A DNA stretch of 64,000 nucleotides from Salvia splendens (taxonomy: Eukaryota; Streptophyta; Magnoliopsida; Lamiales; Lamiaceae): the NCBI RefSeq assembly GCF_004379255.2, contig NC_056049.1:8494001-8558000 (forward strand), read 5' to 3'. Made by a program: the position numbers and the translations under genes. The notes under the pieces are model-generated. The model did not search any database. It had not been told where the DNA came from and saw only the letters and a program-made list of their open reading frames with translations. This document shows, piece by piece, positions 13,901 through 24,457 of this stretch. Within the stretch, counting starts at the first letter, position 1. Every line of letters starts with the position of its first letter.

Positions 13901-15080
13901 CATGAAACAGCTTGAAGGCTTTGTTGATCCTAAGTTTTCCAATCATGTGTGTTTGCTGAAAAAAGCTTTATATGGTTTGAAACAGTCTCCTAGGCAGTGG
14001 AATATCAAGTTCAATAATTATATACATAAGTTGTGCTTTGTTAGAAGTACTTTTGATGCATGCTTGTATATGAAGAACCTTGATTCTGTGCCTGACTTCT
14101 TGCTTTTGTATGTGGATGACATGCTGATAATGGGTCCCTGTTTGAAAACCATAATTGTTGTGCAAACTGCCTTGAGTAAGAATTTTGATATGAATGACCT
14201 AGGTGATGCTTAGAAAATATTAGGAATCAATATTTTCAGGAATAAAAAAGAATGTGTGCTTGAGTTGCATCAGGAACCTTATGTGTACAAAATTATGAGA
14301 AAATTTAACATGTTTGATGCTAACCCTGCTTCTGAGCCTTTAGCTGCTCATTTTATGTTGAGTAAAGATATGTGCCCTAAAACTGAACATGATATTAATG
14401 CCATGAAGAAAATCCCCTATGCTAATGCAATTGGATCAGTAATGTATTTAATGGTAAGTACTAGGCCTGATATTGCCTATGTTGTGTCTTGCTTGAGTAG
14501 ATACATGGCTAATCCTGGTCCTGTTCATTGGGAAGCTCTAAAATGACTTTTGAGATATCTTAAGAATACTGCTAAGTATGGATTGTGCTATTCTAAATGT
14601 GATGATGGTGTGAAATTAACTGGTTTTATTGACTCCAATTATGCTAATGATAGAGACAAAAGGAAGTCCACCACTTCCTATATGTTTAATGTGTATAGAT
14701 CATGTATAAGTTGGAAGTCTCATTTGCAGCATATAGTGGCTCTGTCCACTACTGAATCAGAGTATATTGCCATTAGTGAGGCAATGAAAGAAGCCGTGTG
14801 GTTAAAGGGAGTGCTTTCTGAACTGAATTTTGTGAAATCTCCTCTTGTTGTGTTTTCTGATTCTCAATCTGCTATTCAGTTATGTAAAAATCCCGTTTTC
14901 CATGATAGAACTAAGCACATTGATGTAAGGTTTCATTACATTAAAGACATTGTAGAAAAGGGTGAAGTTTCTCTTTTTAAAGTGCACAGTGATAAAAACC
15001 CAGCTGACATGGGGACTAAATGTTTTCCACTTGAAAAACTTCTTTTCTGCATTAACTATCTGCATTTTAACCTAGGATAG
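10930..15080 (+). pseudogene. Copia gag-pol polyprotein, broken
   Basis: The order of remains is Copia-type: gag from 10930 (MTLPVGLVHFNGKNDF, a UBN2/gag-like domain); zinc knuckle CFNCGEAGH near 11646; protease core DSG at 11858-11866; integrase zinc region HNRLGH near 12250; integrase core DVWG near 12443; RT with AFLHGDL and YVDD (about 14109-14120); and RNase H ending ADMGTKCF near 15030. Frameshifts occur near 11410, 11680, 12620, 13180 and 13640. In-frame stops at 11849, 12721, 14211 and 14544 replace residues that are Trp or Gln in the family. This is a dead copy that could only be mobilised in trans. Confidence 0.9.
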
Positions 15081-15323
15081 GTGCATGCCCCAGGGGAAAA
15101 AGTCCCCAGTCACCTTATCTACTATGGTAAGGGTGTTATGTGGCTGGAGGCATTAAGTCCTTTAGACTAATAGGTGTCAGCCCATCTAGTGTCTAATAGG
15201 CAAACCTGGTGGCTTCCCTAAATGCTAGTGAACTTTGTTCTTTGGAGCTGAGGGGGATGCCTTGTAGGCAATGATAATTTAAACCTTAGCTAATAGTGCA
15301 ATTGGTTTCCCAGAATAATGTCC

Positions 15324-15334
15324 AAGGTGGAGTA
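15324..15334 (+). other. Polypurine tract of the Copia element
   Basis: AAGGTGGAGTA immediately precedes the right LTR start (TGTTGATT), the expected site of plus-strand priming. Confidence 0.75.
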
Positions 15335-16150
15335 TGTTGATTTATTGGGCTGATATATTGGTGGAATATTATTTGGGCCTGAGAATTATTTTGGCCCAGG
15401 TGGTGACTTGGGCTTGTGGCTGCCCTAGCCCAATTTCCGGATGGTATACCCCCCTCTCCCTCCACCTGCTGCTTGACATTCACTACTCTCTCATTCTCTC
15501 TCTGCTCTCTCTCGCGTCTGTGTGATTCCCTTCTTTCTGTCTTCTTCTCCGATGAGTCTCCGGTTGTTTCACGGTGATCTTTCACGGTTATTTGAATGAT
15601 TGATCTTGTGTAAGTGTGGGATAAAGTAACTGCTTCGGTTGCTTGGGTGTTGGAGAAACTAGGGTTTCTGTTCCGAGGGTTTCTTGTGAGCTTGTGTTCG
15701 GAGAGTTGTTAGATCCGGCATTGTGGAGTGGATTGGGGTTGGTATCCGGTGAATGAGGTTAATCACTTGTGGATTCAACGATGCTCCCTTGGATCTTGTT
15801 TTTTGGAGAATAGATTCGTACTATTAGCGGGTGGCTGAGCCATAGCTACTAGATCTATTCGAATCCTTTGTTTTCCTTGTTATTTCTACACTTTGTTTGT
15901 ATTACTATTTTAGATCTGAGAGGATCTTTTGTGTTTTACTAACTAGGGTTTTGAGTGTGCAGGTTCTCGGTGGTCCAGTGGCGCATCCAGTCAAGGATTG
16001 CATGGTCCGAGAGTAATAGCTAGTTGTTGTAATAGCTAGGTTTTCATGTTGTATAAATCAGTCGCGTGGGTGAGAGTCTGGCTGAGCTCTCTTGTATAAG
16101 AACAAAGAGGTCTCGGTAATTAGTGAACTCGAACTTGTCTGATCCCTACA
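15335..16150 (+). repeat. 3' LTR of the Copia element
   Basis: Same length as the 5' LTR (816 bp) and alignable along its full length, with scattered substitutions. Ends CCCTACA. Confidence 0.9.
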
Positions 16151-16372
16151 CGTCCCATAGAAATAGGCTAATTGGGAATAACACGAATTTTATTGTGTAA
16201 TTGGTAAATTAAGGGAGGAGAAAAAAATAGTTGAAATAATATAGTGGATGGTGGGATCCATAAATAATAAAGTAAAAAAGGAGAATAAAGTCTTCCATAA
16301 ATCGATATGGACTATTTCTATGGGACGAACGAAAAAATGAAATTCGACCTATTTCGTTCGGACGGAGGGAGT
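16151..16372. mobile_element. Stowaway-like MITE, probably split by the Copia element
   Basis: Starts CGTCCCATAGAAATAGG directly at the LTR edge. Near its right end it has CTATTTCTATGGGACG (about 16312-16327), then GGACGGAGGGAGT at the edge. The missing first bases (TACTCC) appear to lie left of the Copia element near 9574, which suggests the retroelement landed inside the MITE terminus. Confidence 0.6.
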
Positions 16373-18095
16373 TGAAGAAAAGTGATGAAGAAGGTGTATG
16401 AGTGATAAGGGTATTCCCCTTATCACGATGCCGGAGACGATAAACAAGAAGTCCCGGGAGGCGGAATCCCGTTGACAACTCAAGCTTTAAATAAAGTGCA
16501 TAAAATAAAATAGAAAAACCGTAAATTCATATATTCATTCATTGATTGAAAGGAATAACAATGTCTCCTATTTATAATACTCCTAAATACCCTAACTTAA
16601 GAAGAAAAAAAATAAATATAATGATATGGTAAATCAATAATATACTAAATAGTAGATATATGAAAATATTCTATGATATGACCTTAGGGTCTATGGACCT
16701 TTTCCTAAAAACCAGGATAACCTTCACTACAACAACCACTTGGTTCCACAATTTTAGCTACACTCACGCTAGATTATACTATCTATATCTTTACCTATTG
16801 CAATAGGATAACCGAAATAAGCAACAATTATAATGGAATTTGTTAGAGATAAAGTATTTCTTCCTCAAAAAGATGGAAAAACATACAAAATGAATTTTTA
16901 TTTCAATCTAAGTTATCTAAAATGCTAGTAGTATTTATAATTGAAAGGAAAAATATCTCATATGTATAATTATGCTCGACTTAAATGTCAGTGGTGATTT
17001 AAAAAAGCTTATACTTACGGCAATAACTAAATTACATAATTATTAATAAGATAACCTTGAAGAATCAGAATGTAGATACACCTTGGGATGTTGGTGTAGT
17101 GTAGCGTCGAGTCTTGTGGGCTTTGCAGGAGGAGGCGATTGTGCAGTTGGGCTTGGGCTGTCCATATCGATAAATTGAAATAATTATTTGAGAAAGATTT
17201 TCAGTCCTCTATCAAATTACGAGATCCACGATGGATGTGCTCATAATATTCAAAATTTAAGAAAATACAAACGTGAAACACTCCTACACAGTTGTAGTCA
17301 ACGGCTACATTATTGACAAGACGTTAAATATATTCTTGTTGAGTTTCATTAAATTATCGCTTTCAGGCATTGGAAAATTATGTCAAAATAATGTTTATCT
17401 CACGTTGTATTAATAAATTTGTCCTGATGGGCGATTAGTAACACAACTCAATTATACCACGCATGTGTTTGGTCAAATGTAAGTGGTACTTGCTACTATT
17501 TGTTACAAATGACTAAATGAGTTAACTATAATGATCGTGATATTTATTGATTGGAAGGACAAACTACTCCTTAAATTAGGGTAACTGGCTTAAGAATGAT
17601 AAAAAAATCTGGTTAAAAAAAAATTGGTTAGACATACTTATTATTTATAGTAATTTTTTTTTACTAAAAATGAATTGTAATTCTTATGGCCGACGAACTA
17701 AAACAACAACGGGACTCCTTATCACGAACAGGGAAGTATCTCTACATTTCTTGTTATGATCGAAGCCTAACATCATTAGTAATAATAATCACCCGTTGGT
17801 TTACTCAGTTGCAGATCAAAAAATAATTTTTGAGGGACATAATGGAGTCAACGGACTAGACTGAACAAGCAAGGGGAATGAGTTTTGTACATTAATAGGG
17901 GGTAAAATCATATTTCATATTTTCCAAATTAAGCTTTAAAATAATCTCAAAACGACATCGTTTAACATATTCTTCTTCTTCCAAAAAGTTTTCCAATATC
18001 AGGGTGACAACTGTTACATTTTCTATCGCCCGTAAGCAAAAAATATGGTATCCTTGCTCTTTAAGCGGCTAAAATATACGTATTGATTAAACTTC
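16373..18095. other. Intergenic, no supported gene
   Basis: AT-rich and non-coding. It contains a perfect 10-bp hairpin (16402-16426) and a TATAAATAGG-like motif on the minus strand near 16570, possibly from an unrecognised LTR. Nothing else can be supported. Confidence 0.4.
16402..16426. repeat. Perfect short hairpin
   Basis: GTGATAAGGG and CCCTTATCAC are perfect 10-bp arms around a 5-base loop TATTC. A related CCTTATCACGAACAGG occurs near 17717. Function unknown. Confidence 0.6.
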
Positions 18096-18244
18096 CTCCG
18101 TCCCATATTTTTCCCATAAAAATATGAACTTTTATCATTTTTAGCTGTCCCATAGAAATATGCCATTCTATTTTTGCTAACCTCTTTTTTTTTTATCTCT
18201 AATAAGGTAACTCTATTATGTACTAATAATAGTAATTACTTTTT
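18096..18244. mobile_element. Left part of a split Stowaway-like MITE
   Basis: CTTCCTCCGTCCCATATTTTT near its start is a Stowaway-type end. The sequence stops at a TTTTT run, where the miniature LTR cluster begins. The likely other part is 20919-21011, after the same TTTTT. Confidence 0.5.
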
Positions 18245-18366
18245 TATTAGAAATGAGCCACTCACCCCTTAAAAGGCCTCATAAGGGGGAGGGTTATCCA
18301 TACTTTTATAGGTGAGCTAGGATCGTTACCAAGTCGATGTGGGACAAGATATTAAGAATTTTAACA
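18245..18366 (-). repeat. Miniature LTR-B
   Basis: Read on the minus strand it starts TGTTAAAATTCTTAATATC and ends CATTTCTAATA. The stretch 18340-18250 is nearly the exact reverse complement of part of LTR-C (18950-19040). A minus-strand purine-rich stretch (reverse of CGCCCCCTCACGTG) directly precedes it. Confidence 0.65.
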
Positions 18367-18478
18367 CGCCCCCTCACGTGTGGGCCGGAATGACACATCG
18401 GACTTCCATCACGTGGGTAGGCAAGAGAAGAGATAAAGAGATAAAATCCATCATCGACTTGAGCGCGCTCTAATACCA

Positions 18479-18755
18479 TGTGAGAAATGGAGAAGGAGAT
18501 GAATGATGAATCTCCATTGAAGGAGAAGAGAGAAAATGCTTGAGGAAAAGGGAGAACGAAAACAGAGAGCCTTTCATTATGGACTACATTTTGGAAACTT
18601 ATTTTTGCTAATTACAATAAGGAGCCTTATATATAGGCCAAGTAAAAGAACAAATATCCAACTAATCAACCTACCTAATTACATTATCCACACTTATATA
18701 GATTAGATGGGATCATCACCAAGTCGATGTGGGACAGAATTTTGAGAATTTAACA
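18479..18755 (-). repeat. LTR-A (minus), inverted relative of LTR-D
   Basis: On the minus strand it starts TGTTAAATTCTCAAAATTC and ends CCATTTCTCACA, followed at once by TGGTATTAGAG (primer-site-like). From about 18705 down to 18479 it matches LTR-D (20700-20918), including a TATATA(T/A)GGC promoter-like motif. It has an additional segment near its start, containing CCCACATCGACTTGG, that LTR-D lacks. Confidence 0.75.
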
Positions 18756-18923
18756 CGCCCCTCACGTGTGGGCCGGAAATGACATCGGTCTTCCATCACG
18801 TGGGTAGGCAATGTAAGAGAAACCATCATCGATGTGGGCCGAAAAGGACATCGGTCTTCCACTCGTGAGGTAGATAAGAGATAAAGAGAAAACCATCATC
18901 GACTTGGGCCCGCTCTGATACCA

Positions 18924-19047
18924 TATTAGAAATGGGCCACTATCTTGTCTCACATCGACTTGGTAACGATCCTAGCTCACCTATAAAAGTATGGATAACC
19001 CTCCCCCTTATGAGGCCTTTTAAGGGGTGAGTGACCCATTTCTCACA
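18924..19047. repeat. LTR-C with a primer site on each side
   Basis: Begins TATTAGAAATGGGCC and ends GACCCATTTCTCACA, so its ends are themselves inverted repeats. TGGTATCAGAGC follows on the plus strand at 19048-19059, and the same 12-mer lies on the minus strand at 18923-18912. The 124-bp unit is therefore in LTR position for both directions. Confidence 0.7.
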
Positions 19048-20684
19048 TGGTATCAGAGCGCAAATCCGCTGCGCGCCTCTGATTACCTCCGTCTCTTCTA
19101 ATTTTTTCAATTTTTCATTTGGTTTCCAGCTAGGGTTCTATCCTTTTTCGGATCTCTCTATTTCCGATCCGTAAATCATCAGGTTCTATTCTCTCTCCGG
19201 TCTGTTTTTTCTTCAATTCCGATTTTCAATCGGTTCTCTTGTTTGAAATTGTTATGTTTCTCCATCATCTTCATCAATGTGCCGAAGTTTCTCCTTTTTT
19301 TTACTTCGTCGATCTCTTTTTTTTTGTTCCTCTCACTGAAATTGTTATGTTTTCACCAATTGATGGGTGATTTCTCTATCTTCTAATCTCAATTGAGTTT
19401 TTCAATTTTCTCAATTCCGATTGTAATCGGTTCTTTCCGATTTAGAGTTCATGTTTGGTGTAGTATGTTGAACTTCAGCAGTTGTATGCTCCGATTTTCT
19501 CAATCATTTGTTCATTGGATTTGTATGATCCAAGTTTGTATCTCTCCGATTGAATTCGGTTGAGTGTTTTCGTTTTGAGAATATGGTTTCTCAAATTTGT
19601 TGTTGAATCTGTATATGTTTTCAGATTTATCTCTGGTTTTCCGATTGTATGTCGGATGTTTGTTTTGTTGTTCACCGATTGTTCGGTTGGATCTATTTCG
19701 TTTGTGAATCAGTTTCTGTTTTCCCCGATCAAATCGGATCCTCTGTTTTCTAAACCTTTTTCTTCAGTCTCTTGTCTATGATCAAAGCCTGGTTCGTGGC
19801 GGTGTTGTTCGTAGCTGGTGTTGTGATTGACTGATTGTTCTTAGTTGTTGCAACAGCAAGACCTTTGGTCGCTAGGCTATTGATGCTCTTGCTTTGGGTG
19901 GGGATTGTAAATTTGTTGTTGGTGATTGCAACAATTGGTGAATTTTTGGTTGCAACATCCTGGTGTTGCTTGTTCATCCCAGTCAGAAACATATTTGCTT
20001 GGTGCATTCCCTATGGCAGGGTCAAGGCTATATCATTTAGCTCAAGATAGATTCTCTACTAAGGGGGAGTTTTGAGATCACTTGCAAGGGGAGATGAAGT
20101 TCTTGCCTTGCTGCTGGTGCTGATGTGATACAGTGGCATACCAATCTGCTTTGGATGTGCCTTAATCGACTTTGTGAGGTCACTGAGTGCTTAAGGTCAC
20201 TGAGTGCTTTCCTACCAGCAACTCTACCTTTCTCAGCTGCATTGGATGACTTACCTTTCACAGTTGAAGGATCTTTGTCAATGGAGATGACATTTATGGA
20301 GCTATCTTTCTTCTTGGAGTGAAACGAAGAAGGGTTTCTTGAGTTCGATATGTCGTTAAGTGCTCTCCTTCCTCCAAGATCTCATCTCTTATCTGCTTTG
20401 GTCACATCAGTCTTTCCCACAGGAGTAGTGCCATTGTAGAGAAAGTTTAGGTTCTGATCTTGGATCAGGCGATGAGCTGGGGTTGCTATGAGTGCTTATT
20501 TTCAGTTAACAGTGCGATCAAAGTCAGAATGAGAAACACATCTTCTGCATTTGGTGTTCTTTGGATGCTTCATTGAACTTTGATAAAAGAAAGAACTTTG
20601 TATGTTGTTTTTTGTTTGTTTGTTAGTTTCTTCTTTTCCTTGGCAAGATGGTTGCATCTGTGTTGCTCCCATCTTGAGGGAGAG
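19048..20684 (+). other. Non-coding internal domain of the miniature-LTR element
   Basis: Runs from the primer-binding site to the polypurine tract. No frame with gag or pol similarity is present; the largest plus frames (for example 19560-19781) look spurious. It carries six short CCGAT...ATCGG palindromes between 19219 and 19737. It resembles the leader of a Copia-like element or a LARD-type body. Confidence 0.6.
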
Positions 20685-20918
20685 TGTTCAAATTGAAAAT
20701 AAAATGTAATTAGTTAGGTTGATTAGTTGGATATTTGTTCTTTTACTTGGCCTATATATATGGCTCCTTATTGTAATTAGCAAAAATAAGTTTCCAAAAT
20801 GTAGTCCATAATGAAAGGCTCTCTGTTTTCGTTTTCCCTTTTCCTCAAGCATTTTCTCTATTTTTTCTCTTCTCCTTCTATGGAGATTCATCATTCATCT
20901 CCTTCTCCATTTCTCACA
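20685..20918 (+). repeat. LTR-D
   Basis: Starts TGTTCAAATTGAAAAT and ends CTCCATTTCTCACA, preceded by the purine tract GAGGGAGAG. Promoter-like CCTATATATATGG lies near 20751. Its inverted relative is LTR-A. Confidence 0.75.
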
Positions 20919-21011
20919 TTTTTATATCTCTCTTACTTTACTAATTGTACATTAAAACTCATACCGTCTTAAATATTTATAATTTTATGTGACAGAAGGG
21001 AGAAGGGAGTA
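20919..21011. mobile_element. Right part of a split Stowaway-like MITE
   Basis: Contains ATATCTCTCTTACTTTACTA and TTAAAACTCATACCGTC, shared with other Stowaway copies in this window, and ends in AGAAGGGAGTA. Probably continuous with 18096-18244 before the insertion. Confidence 0.5.
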
Positions 21012-21639
21012 TATTTATGCCTCATAAAAAATATATGAATTATGCAAGGTTCGAAATTATGATTGATGTTACTCAATACATAGACACAATATTTATCTAA
21101 CATTATTTTCTAATAAAAACTGAATTCAACATTGAGTCCTATATGATTATTTTCTAAGATATTGTCGTAAATAATATAAATATATTAGTAATTAGATTAT
21201 AGGTCGATCTTGTCGTTCATAAAATTTTCAATATTATTGATTGATCATTTTTCAGATTATTACGAATAAAAAAGAAGAATTTTATATTGAGGACACCGCT
21301 TATGTCATCCATACATATTCGAAAATATCTTATCAGTATTTGTCAAAAATAACTCATTATTAAAAAACATGATTAATCCGATTCCGCCGAAGGCGGATTC
21401 GGAACACCTATGGTCAAACTAAAAAAAAATATGCTTCCTTGTATCCCATTCCCATTATAGATGAGACGCATAATTCTTTGTGTTCTGATTATACTTCGAG
21501 TCATTCTTTTTTATTATTAAAAAACAATACACGTCTCATAGTGATGCACTATTTATTAGCACTAAAAATACCCGTAAGCATACAAAGTAGATCTAGTATA
21601 GCTAAAGGTCAGTACCGAGATATCGAACACATGGAATAA
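21012..21639. other. Intergenic, nothing supported
   Basis: AT-rich non-coding DNA. The only GC-rich patch is around 21377-21402 (TCCGCCGAAGGCGGA), a short hairpin. The short frame at 21439-21639 shows no domain. Confidence 0.4.
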
Positions 21640-22810
21640 GATAGCAACTGACTACCATATACTAAGCGTCATATACTATCTTAGAGACACGAGATTTTTG
21701 GGTTTGATTTATAAAGCTACACTGAAATAAATAAACAAATAACAGAAAGCGTAAAAACATATGATACAAAACAAGCGAATGAATGTGGAATTTTAGGATC
21801 CAAAACACAATCGACTTCCTTGAATTACGGTTTATAGAGTTATTAAGTCGGTCACTTAACTAGATTAAACCCTCTTCCGAGGTGAGAAATCCGTAGATTA
21901 GGTGTTGAAATCAAAGTCCCCTTTAAATCTCTAACATCTAACTCCCAAAAGATCGTTAAGACCAATGACCTCACGTGAAACCTCAACTCTCCCGAGTTCT
22001 ATTGAATTAAAGTGTGAATTATCCATTTTCCAAGTCAACTATTTCATCTCCCAAGTACTCTAATCAACTCTAACATGTAACCAAGAGGTAGCTAATCAAT
22101 TGAATATAGAAGGCACAAGGATAAATCAAATAACCACAAGAGCTAATAAGGAAAAACAATTGAATACATTCACCAAAAATTCCACAATTGATGTTTACTA
22201 CTCATAGACAAGTAAAAACAACAAATAAAAGTACAAGACTTGAAAGAAATTGATAAAACCCAAGGTTGAATCTTCAATCTTCTGTTGCCTGGATCTGCAG
22301 AGCTCCGCTCTAATGGAAGATGGATGAATTATGTGTGGAATATGGGTTAGAAGCAGAAGTAGAGAGAGGGAAGGATTGGAGGCTCTGAGATGAACATTAC
22401 TAATTAGGTTAGAGATATTTATAGGTTGGAAAAATGTTTATTTTGATAATTTTCGTGGCCTACAAGAAATAAGAGAGATTTGGCTTCACAATATAATAAT
22501 TTCTTTTCTTCGGTAAATTTCCGTCCAAATTCCCATCAGTTTTCACTGCACTGCGCAACGTTCGTAGAATAGTCATAACTTTCTCCACAGAACTCTGATT
22601 GAGACGTGCAAGATATCCACACGAAGCTCTTTAGAAGACAAAGAGAATTGTATGCATTAAGAATTGATTGGACTTCAAATTTTCTGGAAAAATCGGCAAT
22701 TTAAGATACCAAATGTATAAAATATGCAATTTAAGATTATAATTTGCATGATTGACATTTAAAACAAGTCAAATCTAGTCCTTAAAAATATGCAAAATTC
22801 GTGTTTGTCA
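21640..22810 (-). mobile_element. Relic LTR related to the Athila-like element
   Basis: Several blocks match the LTRs at 25541-26897 and 31133-32571 in the same order: CCGAGGTGAGAAATC(C/T)GTAGA, CTCAACTCTCCCGAGTT, TTGAATTAA(A/G)GTGTGAATTA and GAAGCTCTTT. It ends near TTTGTCA at 22810, comparable to TTTATCA. No internal domain or second LTR is adjacent, so it is a diverged solo LTR or fragment. The left boundary is approximate. Confidence 0.7.
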
Positions 22811-23137
22811 CCTAGTTACCTTATTCTTACTCCATCTATCTACTTCATTTCTCTTTTTATTTTATTCTCTCATTGCTTGATTTACTAAACATTATTTATA
22901 TACTATCATATACTATCGTACCCAAAAAAAACACATCAACTAGATTATAGTTGTTAAGGTCCTACTACCTCCTTAGTATTAAGCATCAAACAAATCCCAG
23001 CTCTTGGATCCTTGGATTGTATAATTGAGATAAACTACATTATTAGACTAAGATGCTATATTATTAGACTAAAATGCTACATTATTTTACTAAAATAGTA
23101 AGTATATTATTAGCTAAGCTACATTATTCAACTAATA
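22811..23137. other. Intergenic, AT-rich simple-repeat-like
   Basis: Contains repeated TACATTATTAGACTAAAATG-like phrases around 23030-23140. No gene. Confidence 0.4.
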
Positions 23138-23389
23138 CCCCCTCCGTCCCGGATTAATAGGACTCATATTTAGTTATGGCACAAATTTCAAGAAATGTAA
23201 ATAAAAGTGAGTTGAATAAGTTGGTGGAATATTAGTCTCACCTATATATAGTAGTTTTATAACAAAATGTGAGTGGAATAAGTCGGTGGAATGTGGAGCC
23301 TACTTACCATTTATGGTAATAGTGAAATAGGACTCTTATTGGACGAACCGAAATGGCAAAACATGACTCTTATTGTGGGACGGAGGGGG
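23138..23389. mobile_element. Stowaway MITE with TA duplication
   Basis: 252 bp with perfect 13-bp terminal repeats CCCCCTCCGTCCC and GGGACGGAGGGGG, flanked by TA on both sides (23136-23137 and 23390-23391). The subterminal sequences GGACTCATATT and AGGACTCTTATTGG add to the inverted repeat. Non-coding Tc1/mariner-derived MITE, well preserved. Confidence 0.9.
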
Positions 23390-24457
23390 TAATCTACATT
23401 ATTAGATGACTTGTGACAGTAATCTAACCGTTAGATCACAAGATAAAATGGACTACAAGTGTTTTATTTTTTAACAATATTTACCATATGAAAATGAATA
23501 CATCACTATATATTTGATCAATGATTTTGGTGTCATCAATATTTATGATTATCACGCTCATAGAATAAGTACTTGATGTAATTATATACACATACAAGTA
23601 CAACAGTATAGTATAGGAGTGTATTAAGATGACAACCACCTTTAAAATGACAATGTACCGCCAATGAGAACCTTTAGATTTATGAGCAGATTCTATCTTA
23701 ACCTACCACGTGGCAGGCTTCCTTGCCTATGTGTAGATTATTTGATTATTTTGATTTCGTATCACATATTGCTTGGAACTATATGCAGAGTTGCTTGCTT
23801 ATGTATCGCAGATTGCTTCTCTATATATCACAAATTATTTGACTAGGTTGTCATTTTAACTATGGTGTCGCGATAGTGCTCTGATTTTGTATCTCATATT
23901 GCTTGAAACAGTAATTGCATATTACTTGTCGTCGTGTTGTTACTTTAAGAGTGATGTCATCATAATGCACTGCGTATAGTATATTCACGTATAAATGTAC
24001 TTACGTAGTTAACTACGGTATAGTATAGTCTCATTATTTTTCTAGTACTGCTCAATTGATAGTATTTTAAAAACATGTTTTCTACGAAACCATCGTTTGT
24101 CAAGACGAGCTACTTACAAACTAAGCTATAAAATACTATGCTTTGACATAGTTGCTTAGTACTTGAGTGGTTGAAATTTCAATTCTATTATGACTATTGT
24201 CTCATATTTGTCGGGTGATACAATATATGTACAAACGAGAATATTGTCAAAATAAGTCACAATAATAATACCAAAATTTGGATCTATTAATTAAAAAAGA
24301 AATGTTTTTTAAACTTCAAAATATTCCACAATATCATTGTTGAGTGGTTGAGATTTAATTCTATTATAACCCACATTTCTCGCACTGGTGGGATGATGTT
24401 ATTTAGTAGTAGTACGTAACAAACTTAAATTATTGTTGAAATAAGAAAAAATCCTTA
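23390..24457. other. Intergenic, no supported gene
   Basis: AT-rich DNA without convincing coding potential. The 60-codon frame at 23664-23846 has no recognisable domain. Confidence 0.4.

Larger units (their letters stand above)
9584..16150 (+). mobile_element. Ty1/Copia LTR retrotransposon, inactive
   Basis: A 6567-bp element with two 816-bp LTRs (9584-10399 and 15335-16150), each starting TGTTGATTTATTGG and ending in a CTGATCCCTA(C/T)A terminus. A primer-binding site for initiator Met-tRNA begins at 10401 and a polypurine tract precedes the right LTR. The internal region has gag, protease, integrase, RT and RNase H in the Copia order, all damaged. No matching 5-bp target duplication is seen (CTTTT on the left, CGTCC on the right). 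By eye the LTRs differ at roughly 35-40 positions, about 95% identity, so this insertion is older than the Tat element at 34371. Confidence 0.93.
18245..20918. mobile_element. Composite of TRIM-like miniature LTR units in both orientations
   Basis: Four LTR-like segments with TG/TA...CA ends are associated with tRNA-Met primer sites and polypurine tracts. On the minus strand, from high to low coordinates: PBS at 18923-18912, about 150 nt internal, purine tract, LTR-A (18479-18755), PBS at 18478, about 100 nt internal, purine tract, then LTR-B (18245-18366). On the plus strand: LTR-C (18924-19047), PBS TGGTATCAGAGC (19048-19059), a non-coding internal domain of about 1.6 kb, PPT GAGGGAGAG (20676-20684) and LTR-D (20685-20918). 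LTR-A and LTR-D are inverted relatives. TTTTT flanks the whole block (18240-18244 and 20919-20923). No gag or pol is present. Confidence 0.7.

Noticed and set aside
21377..21402. TCCGCCGAAGGCGGA hairpin as a terminator or regulatory site
   Set aside because: Only 6 paired bases with a mismatch beyond; no gene nearby to attach it to.
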